NCBI GenBank assembly: GCA_027485485.1
Contig: JAIXQY010000107.1
Location: forward strand, 1 to 48,534
Direction: 5' to 3'
Source: Sphingomonadales bacterium
GTDB taxonomy: Bacteria > Pseudomonadota > Alphaproteobacteria > Sphingomonadales > Sphingomonadaceae
DNA length: 48,534 nucleotides
Positions 24,440 through 33,817 of the stretch are shown here, piece by piece. The notes below the pieces were generated by a model. That model worked only from the letters and a program-made list of their open reading frames with translations, made no database searches and was not told where the DNA came from. How positions within the stretch are numbered: the stretch's first letter is position 1; every line of letters starts with the position of its first letter. Position numbers and translations under genes: made by a program.

Positions 24440-25557
24440 GACAGCAGCACCGCCGGCGAACAGGCATGCCAGGCCAGCCACACCGTCTCGCCCAGGGCGA
24501 AATCCTCCTGGTCCCAGCGGGTGAGGTTGGAGCGCAGCGCTTTCAGTTTCTGGCCATCGGCCAGCGCCACTTCATACAGGCTTTCGCTGCCCAGATAGGC
24601 GACATGGGTGATGGTGCCGGCCACGACATTGCGCCCCGGCGGGGCATCGCCGGGATGCGGCGGCGTGGCGGCCCATTTGTGCAGCTCGATCTTCTCGGGC
24701 CGCAGCGCCAGCCACAGGGTGGTGCCGGCGGCGCCGGTCACTCCATGATCCAGAAACACCGGCTGGTCGAAACCGGCGACCGCCACTTCGGCATGATCAG
24801 GCTCATCCACCACCAGCCGGCCTTCCAGCATGTTCACCGAACCGATGAAATCGGCAACGAAGCGGCTGGCCGGAAATTCATACAGGTCAGACGGGCTGGC
24901 CACCTGTTGCAACAGGCCGCGCTGCATCACGGCGCAGCGATCGGCCAGCGCCAGTGCCTCATCCTGATCATGCGTCACCATCACGAAGGTGATGCCCACC
25001 TGCGCCTGCAGCTGGCACAATTCGGTGCGCATCGCTTCGCGCAACTTGGCATCCAGCGCCGACAGCGGTTCATCCAGCAGCAGCACGCGCGGCCGTTTCA
25101 CCAGCGCGCGGGCCAACGCCACCCGCTGCCGCTGCCCGCCCGACAATTGATCGGGCCGGCGGCTGCCCAGCGCGTCGAGCTTGACCAGCGCCAGCGCCTC
25201 TTCCACCCGGCGCGCGCGCTCGCTGCCGCCGATGCCATCCACCTTCAGGCCATAACCCACATTGTCGGCCACGCTCATGTGCGGGAACACGGCATAATTC
25301 TGGAACACCATGTTCACCGGGCGCTTGTTGGGCGGCACCTGCGTGACATCCTGGCCATCGATCAGGATGCGGCCCTCGGAGGGCACTTCAAAGCCGGCCA
25401 GCATGCGCAGCAAGGTGGTCTTGCCGCAGCCCGATGGCCCCAGCAGCGCGAAAAACTCGCCCTCGCGCACCTCAAGATCGACATTGTCGACCGCCACCAC
25501 CTTGCCATAACGCTTGGTGACGCCTTCGAAGCGGATGATGCTTTGTCCTGTCGTCAT
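24436..25557 (-). CDS. potG: Polyamine ABC transporter ATP-binding protein
   Basis: This is a 373-aa importer ATPase with a C-terminal TOBE-like domain. Motifs: Walker A GPSGCGKTTLL, Q-loop MVFQNYAVFPHM, signature LSGGQRQRVALARALVKRP, Walker B VLLLDEPLSALDAKLRE and switch VTHDQDEALALAD. The full length and the C-terminal regulatory half (LRPEKIELHKWA, ITHVAYLGSESLYEV) match PotA/PotG. It drives the PotH/PotI permease pair encoded immediately upstream. The ATG at 25557 overlaps the potI stop. Confidence 0.92.
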   Translation of the reverse strand: MTTGQSIIRFEGVTKRYGKVVAVDNVDLEVREGEFFALLGPSGCGKTTLLRMLAGFEVPSEGRILIDGQDVTQVPPNKRPVNMVFQNYAVFPHMSVADNVGYGLKVDGIGGSERARRVEEALALVKLDALGSRRPDQLSGGQRQRVALARALVKRPRVLLLDEPLSALDAKLREAMRTELCQLQAQVGITFVMVTHDQDEALALADRCAVMQRGLLQQVASPSDLYEFPASRFVADFIGSVNMLEGRLVVDEPDHAEVAVAGFDQPVFLDHGVTGAAGTTLWLALRPEKIELHKWAATPPHPGDAPPGRNVVAGTITHVAYLGSESLYEVALADGQKLKALRSNLTRWDQEDFALGETVWLAWHACSPAVLLS

Positions 25558-26381
25558 GCAGCCTGCTTGGCGATATCCGCCCCCTGCAACCACAGCGCCA
25601 GCGCGGTGAGCGCGGCGGTGAGCAGGATGAGCAGGGTGGAGGCGGCATTCACCGCCGGAGTGACCGAAAAGCGCACCATCGAATAGACCTTGATCGGGAA
25701 GGTGATCGTGTCCGGCCCGGAGGTGAAGAAGGTGATGACGAAATCATCAAGCGACAGGGTGAAGGCCAGCAGCGCGCCGGCCACCAGCCCCGGCACCAGA
25801 TGCGGCACCATGATGTCGCGGAAGATCAGCCATTCGCCCGCGCCCAGATCGCGCGCCGCTTCGGCCAGCGCGCCATCGAAACTGGCCAGCCGCGCCCGCA
25901 CCACCAGCGCGACAAAGCTGAAGGAGAAGGTGGCGTGGGCGATGATGATGGCGCCCAGATTGGCCGGCCACGGCAGTTCGGTGGGCCATGGCACGATGGC
26001 GGTGAAGAACACCAGAAAGGCCACCCCCAGGCAGATTTCCGGCACCACGATCGGCAGGCCCAGCACCGCTTCCAGCACCGATTTGCCGGCAAAGCGGAAA
26101 CGCCACAGCAACAGTGCCGCAGCCGTGCCGAGCACCAGGCTGATGAGGGTGGAGGCCGCCGCGATCACCAGCGAATTGCCGAACGCCGCCACCAGTTCGC
26201 CATCTTCCCACAGCTGCGCATACCAATCGAGGGTGAAGCCGCGCCAGACGGTGGTGCGCTTGCTGTCGTTGAAGGAAAAGGCCACCAGGCTGACCAGCGG
26301 CAGATAGAGAAACAGGCCAACTCCGGCCAGCCAGAGCCGTAGCGGCCAGCGTGCCAGATAATCCAGCGGGCCGGTTCTCAT
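25554..26381 (-). CDS. potI: Polyamine ABC transporter permease (PotI/PotC-like)
   Basis: The 275-aa protein has about six membrane helices and the importer EAA-type loop EAARDLGAGEWLIFRDIMVPHLVPG near residues 170-200. PotI pairs with PotH as the membrane channel. The ATG at 26381 is chosen, with GTGGGGG just upstream; a GTG at 26393 overlapping the potH stop would add four residues. The order potF-potH-potI-potG is conserved in putrescine transporters. Confidence 0.9.
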   Translation of the reverse strand: MRTGPLDYLARWPLRLWLAGVGLFLYLPLVSLVAFSFNDSKRTTVWRGFTLDWYAQLWEDGELVAAFGNSLVIAAASTLISLVLGTAAALLLWRFRFAGKSVLEAVLGLPIVVPEICLGVAFLVFFTAIVPWPTELPWPANLGAIIIAHATFSFSFVALVVRARLASFDGALAEAARDLGAGEWLIFRDIMVPHLVPGLVAGALLAFTLSLDDFVITFFTSGPDTITFPIKVYSMVRFSVTPAVNAASTLLILLTAALTALALWLQGADIAKQAA

Positions 26382-26389
26382 GCCCCCAC

Positions 26390-27292
26390 TCACGCTCGCG
26401 CCTCCCGTGCGGCGCTGCGCCGGCTGATCAGCGATTGCAGCAGCAGCGCAGCGAAAGTGAGATACATCAGCAGGAATGACAGCGCCGCGCCGAACGGCCA
26501 GTCGTTGGCGGAGCGGAACTGCCGCTCGATCACATTGGCGATCATCTGGCTGTTGGTGCCGCCCAGCAGATCGGGCGCGAGATAGGCGCCCAGCGCCGGG
26601 ATGAAGGTGATGATGATGCCGGAGATGATGCCCGGCAGCGCCATCGGCACCACCACCCGCCACAGCGTGGCGAGATGGCCGGCACCCAGATCAAGGCTGG
26701 CCTCGATCAAGGACCGGTCGAGCCGGTCGAGCGCCGCATAGAGCGGCAACACCATGAAGGGCAGGTGGACATAGACCAGGCCCACCACCACGGCGAAATT
26801 ATTGTTGATCAGCGGCAGCGGCTCGAACGGCGGCAGGCCCGGCACCAGCCCCCACAGGCCGCCCAGCGCCGAATTGATCAAGCCTTCGGTGCGCAAGATC
26901 GCCATCAGGGCATAGGTGCGGATCAGCAGGTTGGTCCAGAACGGCAGCATGACGGCGAGCAGCAGCAGCAGCTTGACACGCGGGGAGGCAAAGCTGATGG
27001 CCAGCGCCACCGGCAGGCCCAGGATGAAGCAGATCAGGGTGGTGAGCGCCGCAAAGCCCAGCGATTTGAGCAGGATCGCCAGATAGAGCGGCTTCAGCGC
27101 CCTGGCATAGCTGCCCCAGTTGCCGGTGATGGCGATATCGACCAGCGTGCGGTTTTCGCCAAAGCTGTAGGCCCAGATCACCGCCAGTGGCGCGATGAAC
27201 AGCGCGGCCAGCCAGACGATCGGCGGCAGGCCAACCGCGGCAAACACGCCGGGCGCCTGGCCGGGACGCTGTTCCTGATGGCCGCCGCTCAT
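26390..27292 (-). CDS. potH: Polyamine ABC transporter permease (PotH/PotB-like)
   Basis: The 300-aa product has about six transmembrane helices, the typical periplasmic loop after helix 1, and the coupling loop EASLDLGAGHLATLWRVVVPMALPG. The motif GAYLAPDLLGGTNSQMIANVIE near the end is characteristic of PotB/PotH. The ATG at 27292 overlaps the potF stop by four bases. Confidence 0.92.
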   Translation of the reverse strand: MSGGHQEQRPGQAPGVFAAVGLPPIVWLAALFIAPLAVIWAYSFGENRTLVDIAITGNWGSYARALKPLYLAILLKSLGFAALTTLICFILGLPVALAISFASPRVKLLLLLAVMLPFWTNLLIRTYALMAILRTEGLINSALGGLWGLVPGLPPFEPLPLINNNFAVVVGLVYVHLPFMVLPLYAALDRLDRSLIEASLDLGAGHLATLWRVVVPMALPGIISGIIITFIPALGAYLAPDLLGGTNSQMIANVIERQFRSANDWPFGAALSFLLMYLTFAALLLQSLISRRSAAREARA

Positions 27293-28356
27293 GCCGCCAT
27301 TACCCGGGTGATGGCTTCCTCGACGGCGCGGATATGGGCGATGGACTGGAAGCGGCCATATTCGCTCTTGGCCATCGCCGGGCCCTTGGGGAAGATCACC
27401 GGATTGTCGCGATATTCGGCCGGCATGCGCGCCAGCACGGCGGCATTGGGGGTGGGATAGCGGATGGCGCTGGCGATATCGGCGCCCACCTGGGCATCGA
27501 GCAGATAGTTGATGAAGCGGTGGGCATTGTCGGGCCGGGGGCAGCCGGCGGGGATGCACAGACTGTCCGAATTGAACAGCGTGCCTTCGCGCGGCACTAC
27601 GAAGGCCAGATCATCATCCTCGGCCATCACCTGGGCGATGTCGCCATTATACTCCACCACCAGATCAATCTCACCGGCGGCCAGCAGATCCTGGCCTTCA
27701 TCATGGTGGAACAATTTCACATGGCGTTTCTGGCGGATCAGCATCTGCGTGACCTCTTCCATCACTGCCGGGGTGACGGCGTTCAGGGAATGGCCCAGAT
27801 ATTTGGCGCCCAGCCGAATGAGATCATCGCCTTCGGCCAACAGGCCGATGCGGCCGGAATAAAGATCGGAATCAAGCACATATTTCCAGCTGTCGGGCAC
27901 GCCGTCCACGCGGGACTTGCGGTAGCCGATGCCCAGCGCCAGCCAGGTATAGGGCAGGGACCAGCGCCGGCCGGGATCGAACGGCACATTCACGAATTCG
28001 GGCGCGATGTTGGCGCGGTTGGGGATGCGGGCGTGATCGAGCGGGCTGAGCAGGTCCGAAATCTGCAACCGCGTCACGAACTCGTTCGATGGCACGATCA
28101 CGTCAAAGCCGGGATTGCCGGCGCGCAGCCGGGCGAACAGCTCATCATTATTGGCATAGTGGCTCATCGCCACTTCAACGCCGGTGGCGGCCTGAAAACC
28201 GCTCAACGTGCTCTCGGCGGTATAGGTGTCCCAATTGTAGAAGTTCAGCCGCTGTTCCTCGCCGTTGCTGCCCTTGGGCCAAGACCGCGCACAGCCGCCC
28301 AGCGCCAGCGCCACCGCCAGACCGCCAAAGCTGCGCCGGGACAGGCGATCAGGCAT
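27289..28356 (-). CDS. potF: Polyamine ABC transporter substrate-binding lipoprotein (PotF-like)
   Basis: The periplasmic receptor of the transporter (355 aa). The N-terminus MPDRLSRRSFGGLAVALALGGC has a twin-arginine motif and a lipobox ending at Cys22, so it is probably an exported lipoprotein. The mature part shows the family pattern LNFYNWDTYTAESTLSGFQ, FDVIVPSNEFVTRL, SLPYTWLALGIGYRK, EYNGDIAQVM and FVVPREGTLFNSDSLCIPAG. The acidic and aromatic residues in these stretches line the polyamine pocket in PotF/PotD. The start overlaps the upstream puuA paralogue by eight bases. Confidence 0.92.
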   Translation of the reverse strand: MPDRLSRRSFGGLAVALALGGCARSWPKGSNGEEQRLNFYNWDTYTAESTLSGFQAATGVEVAMSHYANNDELFARLRAGNPGFDVIVPSNEFVTRLQISDLLSPLDHARIPNRANIAPEFVNVPFDPGRRWSLPYTWLALGIGYRKSRVDGVPDSWKYVLDSDLYSGRIGLLAEGDDLIRLGAKYLGHSLNAVTPAVMEEVTQMLIRQKRHVKLFHHDEGQDLLAAGEIDLVVEYNGDIAQVMAEDDDLAFVVPREGTLFNSDSLCIPAGCPRPDNAHRFINYLLDAQVGADIASAIRYPTPNAAVLARMPAEYRDNPVIFPKGPAMAKSEYGRFQSIAHIRAVEEAITRVMAA

Positions 28357-29731
28357 TGGCCAGATACCACTCATGATCGAGTGGCGGCACCACGGCCATG
28401 TAACGCTCCTGCTCGGTGCGTTTGACGCTGGCGAACATCGCGATGGTGTCCGCGCCCAGATAGGCGGGCAGGATGGTGCCGGCGGCCAACGCCCGCACCG
28501 CGGCAAACCAGTCCCCCGGCAGGGCAGCTGCCGCCGGATCGTCGCCAGCGGCAGCGGCATAGCCATCGCCGATCACCGGCGGGCCGGGATCGATCCGGTG
28601 GGCAAGGCCATGGTGCACCCCGGCCAGCAGCGCCGCCAGCGCCAGATAGGGATTGGCATCGGCCCCGGCGATGCGATGCTCGATGTGGCGGGCGGCATCC
28701 GGCCCGGCGGTGATGCGGAAGCTGGTGGTGCGATTGTCCATGCCCCAGCTGGCCGCCACCGGGGCAAAACTGCCGGCGCGGAACCGGCGGTAGCTGTTGG
28801 CATTGGGCGCGAAGATGGCAAAACTTTCCGCCAGCGCGGCCTTCAGCCCACCGATGGCGTGCAGCAGCGGCGCATTGGGCTGGCCGTGCGGACTGGCGAA
28901 GATATTGGCACCGGCGGCATCGTTGATGGAGACATGCAGGTGCAGGCCATTGCCGGCGGCATCGGCAAAGGGCTTGGCCATGAAGCTGGCCAACATGTCG
29001 TGCCGGCGCGCCACCTGCTTCACCAGCCGCTTGTAGAGCACCACATCATCGGCCACGCGCAGCGGATCGGCGCGATATTTGAGGGTGAGCTCCATCTGGC
29101 CGGCGGCATATTCGGAAATGGCGGTTTCCAGCGGCAGCCCGGCGGCATCGGCCGCAGCCCACAGATCAGCCAGGAACGGCCCGGCATCGTCGAGCTCCTC
29201 CAGGCCATAGGTGCCGTGGGTGGCGGCCCGCGCGCCGCCCATCCGCGCCGGCTGCGGCGGCTGGCCATCGGGGCGGCTGCGATCGATCAGATAAAACTCC
29301 AGTTCACAGGCCACCACCGGGGTAAGGCCATCGGCGGTGAGCCGCTCCACCACCCGCGCCAGCACCGCCCGGCAATCAATGTCGCACACGCCGCCATCCG
29401 CTTCGAACAGGGAGGTGATCACCATCGCGTGGCCCGGCGCCGTGGGCACCAACGTGCCCGGGGCCGGGCGGGCAAAGCGATCGCTGTCGCCATTTTCCCA
29501 CACCAGCCCGGTATCGAAACAATCCTGCCCGGTCACGTCCGCCACCAGGATCGACACCGGGAGCGGCCGCCCGGCGCCATAGAGCCCGGCCAGCTCGTGC
29601 ACGCGGATGCGCTTGCCGCGCGCCGTGCCGGCCAGCCCGGTGAAGATGATATCCACGAAGGCGGTATCGGGATGGGCGGCCAGAAAGGCCTCAGCCTCAG
29701 CTGGGTCGGCAACGGCGGGAGCGAGGGTCAT
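28349..29731 (-). CDS. Gamma-glutamylpolyamine synthetase, glutamine synthetase family (copy 2)
   Basis: A second PuuA-like enzyme of 460 aa, distinct from copy 1. Core motifs are present: VACELEFYLIDRS, AAGQMELTLKYRADPLRV, KPFADAAGNGLHLHVSIND, NSYRRFRAGSFAP, NRTTSFRITAG and EHRIAGADANPYLAL. The N-terminus FVDIIFTGLAGTARGKRIRV fits the family. The pair may separate putrescine from longer polyamines, as gamma-glutamylpolyamine synthetase paralogues do elsewhere; which copy does which cannot be read here. The ATG at 29731 has AAGGA eight bases upstream. It is 86 bases downstream of spdH. Confidence 0.9.
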   Translation of the reverse strand: MTLAPAVADPAEAEAFLAAHPDTAFVDIIFTGLAGTARGKRIRVHELAGLYGAGRPLPVSILVADVTGQDCFDTGLVWENGDSDRFARPAPGTLVPTAPGHAMVITSLFEADGGVCDIDCRAVLARVVERLTADGLTPVVACELEFYLIDRSRPDGQPPQPARMGGARAATHGTYGLEELDDAGPFLADLWAAADAAGLPLETAISEYAAGQMELTLKYRADPLRVADDVVLYKRLVKQVARRHDMLASFMAKPFADAAGNGLHLHVSINDAAGANIFASPHGQPNAPLLHAIGGLKAALAESFAIFAPNANSYRRFRAGSFAPVAASWGMDNRTTSFRITAGPDAARHIEHRIAGADANPYLALAALLAGVHHGLAHRIDPGPPVIGDGYAAAAGDDPAAAALPGDWFAAVRALAAGTILPAYLGADTIAMFASVKRTEQERYMAVVPPLDHEWYLANA

Positions 29732-29817
29732 GCGTGGTCCTTTGCGTGCCACAGTTGCAAAGGCTTGAGGCGTCCGCAACCCCCGCCATTTGGCCCATGG
29801 TCGCCCCCGGCCCGCCC

Positions 29818-31695
29818 TTAGGTAAGCCCGCGGCTGATCAGCATTTCCTGCACGGCGCGATCGGCCATGTCGATGGCGGTGTTGGTGAAGGCAGCGGCTC
29901 CGGCATCGGCATTGGCGATGGCGATGCGGCCAAAGCTCTGCCGGCCCAATATGTGCGGGCGCTGCTCATCCGGCACGTCGGGATCATCCAGCGTGTCATA
30001 GGTATAGCTGTAGCCATGCGGCCAGCGGTTGGCGGTGATGGCCAATATGTCGCGCGCCGCATCAAAGCCGCCCGGCCCCAGCATGCGCTGCAACTGCCCC
30101 CGGATTTCGCGTTCGATGGTGGTGAAATCGGTGGCCAACATCTCGGCACGGCCGATGCGGTTCTGTTCCTTGCGCGGCAGGCCGGGCTTGTTGGGGTTGC
30201 GCACCATGTGCAGCACCACCGGTTCATCAGGCGTGGCGGCGCTGGCATAGCCGCCGATCGCCATCGGCGTGTCGAGCGCCACCGTGGTGTGATAGCCATT
30301 GGGCGCGTGGATCGCCCGCACGCCCAGTTTCGCCCACGCCTGCCAGTTGCGGATCAGCACGTTGGTATAGAGCATCGGCACCTTGGAGGCATAGAGCAGC
30401 GCCGCCTTTTGCGGGGCCGGCAGGCTGGGCACAATATAGGGAATGATGTTGTTGAAACAGGCCATGATCACATTGGCCGCCGTCACCGAAATGCGCTTGC
30501 CATCCTTCACATAGACCACGCGCACCGCCTTTTCGGTGCTGCGCGTCACCGGGCCCAGATGCTCCACCCGCACCACCATGGCGTTCAGCCGGATGCGCAC
30601 CGCATTGGCCGGATTGTCGAGCGCGGCATAGCGGGCCGGGGCCAGCACCACGCTTTCCTGATCCAGCGGGCCGGCAAACACGCCGGGCACCAGCCGGCTG
30701 ACCAGCATCCGCGCCACCGCGGCATTGCCATCGGGCCAGTGGAAATGCTGGGCATCGGCCTGGATCTGGCCGGGCAGCGCCATGCCGGCAAAGCCCGGCG
30801 CGCGCCGACTCAAGGCCGCTTCCCATGCCGGCAACGTGTCCACCCGCTTGTTGTTGCGATAGCCCTGGCCCACGAAGAACGGCAGGCTGGCCGGCAGCAT
30901 CCTGGCCGGGCCGAGCAGGAAATTCTGGTAACTCATGCGCTTCAGGGCGTCCGCCCTGGCCTCGGGCGTGAGGCCGGGCAGATAATCCACTTGTTCAGTG
31001 TGCAGCCGGGTCAGATCGGCCCGCACGGCGGCAGACAGGGGGGCTTCGGCGAAAAACTGCTGCCAAGGCTTGCGGCCGGTGCCGGCCACCACCCGGTCAC
31101 CGGCAAAATGCTCGCGGTCAAAGAAGGTGCCCGGCGCCAGCCCGGCATAGGCCTTGGTTTCATAGCGATCATAGCTGGTGAGATCGACGCCTAGATCGGC
31201 CAGCAGTTTCTTGGAGGTGAAGCTGTAGGGGAAGGGCGTTTCGATGCTCATCGTGCCGCCATAGGCTAGGATGGTGCGTCCCTGATGCTGGAACTCGTTG
31301 CGCTTGGCGTGGCCGCCGAAATCATCATGATTGTCGAGGATCAGCACCTTGCGGCCCATGCCCAGCGCCTGTGCCTGCAACCAGGCTGCAGACAGGCCGG
31401 AAATGCCGGCGCCCACGATCACCAGATCATGATGCTCGCCGCTGTCTTCGGCACTGATCGGGCCATCAAAGCCGCCATCGCGCGCCGCATGCGCCATTTC
31501 GAACGAACCGGGATATTGCCCGCGCAGGCCGGTCTTTGCCGGCGGATAGTCTGCCCCGGATTGGGCAAAGGCCGCGCCGGGCAGCGCCGATGCCCCGGCC
31601 GCCAGCGCCACGCCGCCCAGAAAATCCCGCCGCGCGATCGGGCGGCCCAGCCCCAGCGCCCGATCAGACCAGCCCGCACCGTCTGCGTCAGCCAT
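29818..31695 (-). CDS. spdH: Spermidine dehydrogenase-like FAD/NAD(P)-binding protein, Tat-exported
   Basis: The 625-aa protein begins with a twin-arginine signal (IARRDFLGGVALAAGASALP, cleavage near AFA-Q). An FAD-binding motif follows, DLVIVGAGISGLSAAWLQ (about 89-106), then KVLILDNHDDFGGHAKRNEF, which I associate with SpdH of Pseudomonas. Spermidine dehydrogenases split spermidine into diaminopropane and an aminobutyraldehyde, or putrescine and aminopropionaldehyde, in the periplasm. Context supports this: it is the first gene before a polyamine uptake and catabolism operon. The ATG at 31695 has GGGGGA upstream. Confidence 0.8.
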   Translation of the reverse strand: MADADGAGWSDRALGLGRPIARRDFLGGVALAAGASALPGAAFAQSGADYPPAKTGLRGQYPGSFEMAHAARDGGFDGPISAEDSGEHHDLVIVGAGISGLSAAWLQAQALGMGRKVLILDNHDDFGGHAKRNEFQHQGRTILAYGGTMSIETPFPYSFTSKKLLADLGVDLTSYDRYETKAYAGLAPGTFFDREHFAGDRVVAGTGRKPWQQFFAEAPLSAAVRADLTRLHTEQVDYLPGLTPEARADALKRMSYQNFLLGPARMLPASLPFFVGQGYRNNKRVDTLPAWEAALSRRAPGFAGMALPGQIQADAQHFHWPDGNAAVARMLVSRLVPGVFAGPLDQESVVLAPARYAALDNPANAVRIRLNAMVVRVEHLGPVTRSTEKAVRVVYVKDGKRISVTAANVIMACFNNIIPYIVPSLPAPQKAALLYASKVPMLYTNVLIRNWQAWAKLGVRAIHAPNGYHTTVALDTPMAIGGYASAATPDEPVVLHMVRNPNKPGLPRKEQNRIGRAEMLATDFTTIEREIRGQLQRMLGPGGFDAARDILAITANRWPHGYSYTYDTLDDPDVPDEQRPHILGRQSFGRIAIANADAGAAAFTNTAIDMADRAVQEMLISRGLT

Positions 31696-31829
31696 GCCAT
31701 GTCCCCCTGCTTGCTGGCTCCATGTTCGGCAGTTGCCGGCGACAAAGCAACAGGCGATTTGCGCCTTCACCCCTTGCGCTGCGGCCGTTCAGGCGACAGG
31801 CTGCACCCAACTGCTTTGAGGAGACCCGG
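31696..31829. promoter_or_regulatory. Divergent promoter region of the polyamine operon
   Basis: This 134-base gap separates spdH (minus strand) from the hypothetical gene at 31830 (plus strand) and must hold promoters for both. I see no convincing -35/-10 pair or clear operator. GAGGAG at 31819-31824 is the ribosome binding site of the plus-strand gene. Confidence 0.4.
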
Positions 31830-32360
31830 ATGCGCGCCGCCCTTGCCCTTTCCCTGCTCGCCGCGCTGGCGGCAGCGCCACTGCTGGCCCAATCGGCCCC
31901 GGCCACGCCAAAGGCCGAAATCTGCCGCAGCGATGCGCGCTATCGCCAGCAGGATTTCACCCTGGGCAATTGGGACGTGTTTTCCGGCACCACCAAGACC
32001 GCCGAAGTTTCGATGACGCTGATCCTCAATGATTGCGTGATCGAGGAACGCTGGACCAACCATCGCGGCCGCGATGACAATGGCGTTGGGCTGTTCAGCT
32101 TCTCGCCGCTGCTGGGCAACTGGGGCTATTATTGGGCCACCGATGTGGGCACCACCACCAGCTTTCGCGGCACGCTGATCAAGCCCGGTGAAATCCGTTA
32201 TGTCACCGAACGGCCGCTGGGCAATGGCAAGGTGCGGCTGCGGCATTGGACGCTGTCGCAGAACCCCGATGGCAGCATCCGCGAATTGTCGGTAGGCACC
32301 GAGGATGGTGGGGCGACCTGGATCACCGAATATGATCTGAAATGGGTGCGCCGCAAATGA
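31830..32360 (+). CDS. Hypothetical exported protein
   Basis: A signal peptide (MRAALALSLLAALAAAPLLA) is followed by a 150-residue beta-rich domain: DFTLGNWDVFSGTTKTAEVS, LILNDCVIEERWTNHRGRDD and LLGNWGYYWATDVG. The layout resembles DUF1579-like or lipocalin-like periplasmic proteins, but no function is known to me. Two Cys could pair. The ATG has GAGGAG at a good distance. Its stop overlaps the permease start (ATGA), so the two are cotranscribed. Confidence 0.72.
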   Translation: MRAALALSLLAALAAAPLLAQSAPATPKAEICRSDARYRQQDFTLGNWDVFSGTTKTAEVSMTLILNDCVIEERWTNHRGRDDNGVGLFSFSPLLGNWGYYWATDVGTTTSFRGTLIKPGEIRYVTERPLGNGKVRLRHWTLSQNPDGSIRELSVGTEDGGATWITEYDLKWVRRK

Positions 32361-33787
32361 GCAATGGCGCATCGACCGATGGCCTGCCGGTTTCGGCTGC
32401 CGAGGTGTTTCCGGATGAAGCGCCGGCGCGCCTGGGCAAATCGCTCGCCGCCCGCCATGTTTCCATGATTGCCATTGGCGGCATCATCGGGGCCGGGCTG
32501 TTCGTGGGAAGCAGCAGCGCCATCGCCGCGGCTGGCCCGGCGGTGATACTGTCCTATCTTCTGGCCGGGGCCATCGTGCTGGTGGTGATGCGCATGCTGT
32601 CGGAAATGGCGGTGGCCATCCCCGGCATCCAGAGCTTCCCGGAATTTGCCCGGCTGGGGCTGGGCCATTGGGCCGGGTTTCTTTCGGGCTGGCTTTATTG
32701 GTATTTCTGGGTGGTGGTGGTGGCGATCGAGGCGATTGCCGGCGCGGTGATCATCCAGAACTGGGTTGCGGCCCCGGTGTGGCTGATCGGCGTGGGCCTG
32801 ATGGCGATGCTCACGGCAGTGAACCTGATGTCCACGCGCTCCTATGGCGAATTTGAATATTGGTTCTCGCTCACCAAGGTGAGTGGCATCGTGATCTTCA
32901 TTGCCGTCACCGCCGCGCATGTGCTGGGCTTTGGCGCCAGCGGCCCGGCGCCGGGCTTTGCCAATCTGGTGGCGCATGGCGGCTTTGCCCCCAATGGCCT
33001 GATGGCGGCGCTGGCCACCACCACCACCGTGGTGTTCGCGCTGGTGGGGGCGGAAATCGCCACCATTGCCGCGGCGGAATCGGCCGAACCCACCCGCACC
33101 GTGGCGCGGATGACGGGTTCGGTGGCGCTGCGCATCCTGGTGTTTTATGTGCTGGCCATATTGCTGATCGTGGCGGTCACGCCGTGGACCGAGATCAAGC
33201 CCGGCGTGTCGCCCTTTGTCACGGCGCTCAACACCATCGGCATTGAAGGCGCGGCCACCGCGATGAACATATTGGTGCTGGTGGCGGTGCTGTCGTGCCT
33301 CAATTCCGGCCTCTATGTCACGTCGCGCGTGCTGTTCGCGCTGGCGGCGGCGGGTGATGCGCCGCAGGCGCTGGTGCATGTGAACAAGCGGCAGGTGCCG
33401 GTGCGCGCCATCCTGATCGCCAGCAGCTTCAGCTATGCCGCGCTGGCGGCATCGGTGCTGTCGCCCGAAACCGTGTTCAGCTTTCTGGTCAACGCCTCGG
33501 GCGCGCTGATGCTGATCATCTATCTGCTGATCGCGGCGGCGCAGATCCGCTTGCGTCGGCTGTTTGCCGTGCGGGCGCCGGAGCGGCTGTCGCTCAAGGT
33601 CTGGCTGTTTCCGGGGCTCAGCCTGGTGGCAATGGCCGCCATCATCGCCATCCTGGCCGCCATGGCCGCCACGCCCAAGGTGGCGGTGGAGCTGTGGTCC
33701 AGCCTGGTCATCACCGCCATCTGTCTGGGGCTGTTTGCCGTCTTCCGGCGCGGCAAGGGCGGGCCGCTGGATCCGTTGCAGCGGTAG
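32357..33787 (+). CDS. APC-family amino acid permease (GabP/CycA-like)
   Basis: A 476-aa protein with about twelve membrane helices. The N-terminal RHVSMIAIGGIIGAGLFVGSSSAI is the family signature for the substrate-binding helix 1, and later FALVGAEIATIAAAESAEPTRT is the conserved helix 6 to 7 region of the AAT group. GabP, CycA and relatives import GABA or neutral amino acids by proton symport. Next to a polyamine operon that ends in GABA, a GABA or amino acid uptake role is plausible but not shown. Translation is coupled to the exported protein upstream. A 30-bp inverted repeat follows the gene. Confidence 0.87.
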   Translation: MSNGASTDGLPVSAAEVFPDEAPARLGKSLAARHVSMIAIGGIIGAGLFVGSSSAIAAAGPAVILSYLLAGAIVLVVMRMLSEMAVAIPGIQSFPEFARLGLGHWAGFLSGWLYWYFWVVVVAIEAIAGAVIIQNWVAAPVWLIGVGLMAMLTAVNLMSTRSYGEFEYWFSLTKVSGIVIFIAVTAAHVLGFGASGPAPGFANLVAHGGFAPNGLMAALATTTTVVFALVGAEIATIAAAESAEPTRTVARMTGSVALRILVFYVLAILLIVAVTPWTEIKPGVSPFVTALNTIGIEGAATAMNILVLVAVLSCLNSGLYVTSRVLFALAAAGDAPQALVHVNKRQVPVRAILIASSFSYAALAASVLSPETVFSFLVNASGALMLIIYLLIAAAQIRLRRLFAVRAPERLSLKVWLFPGLSLVAMAAIIAILAAMAATPKVAVELWSSLVITAICLGLFAVFRRGKGGPLDPLQR

Positions 33788-33817
33788 GGCCGCCTTCAGG
33801 AAGAACCTCAGTTTTTT

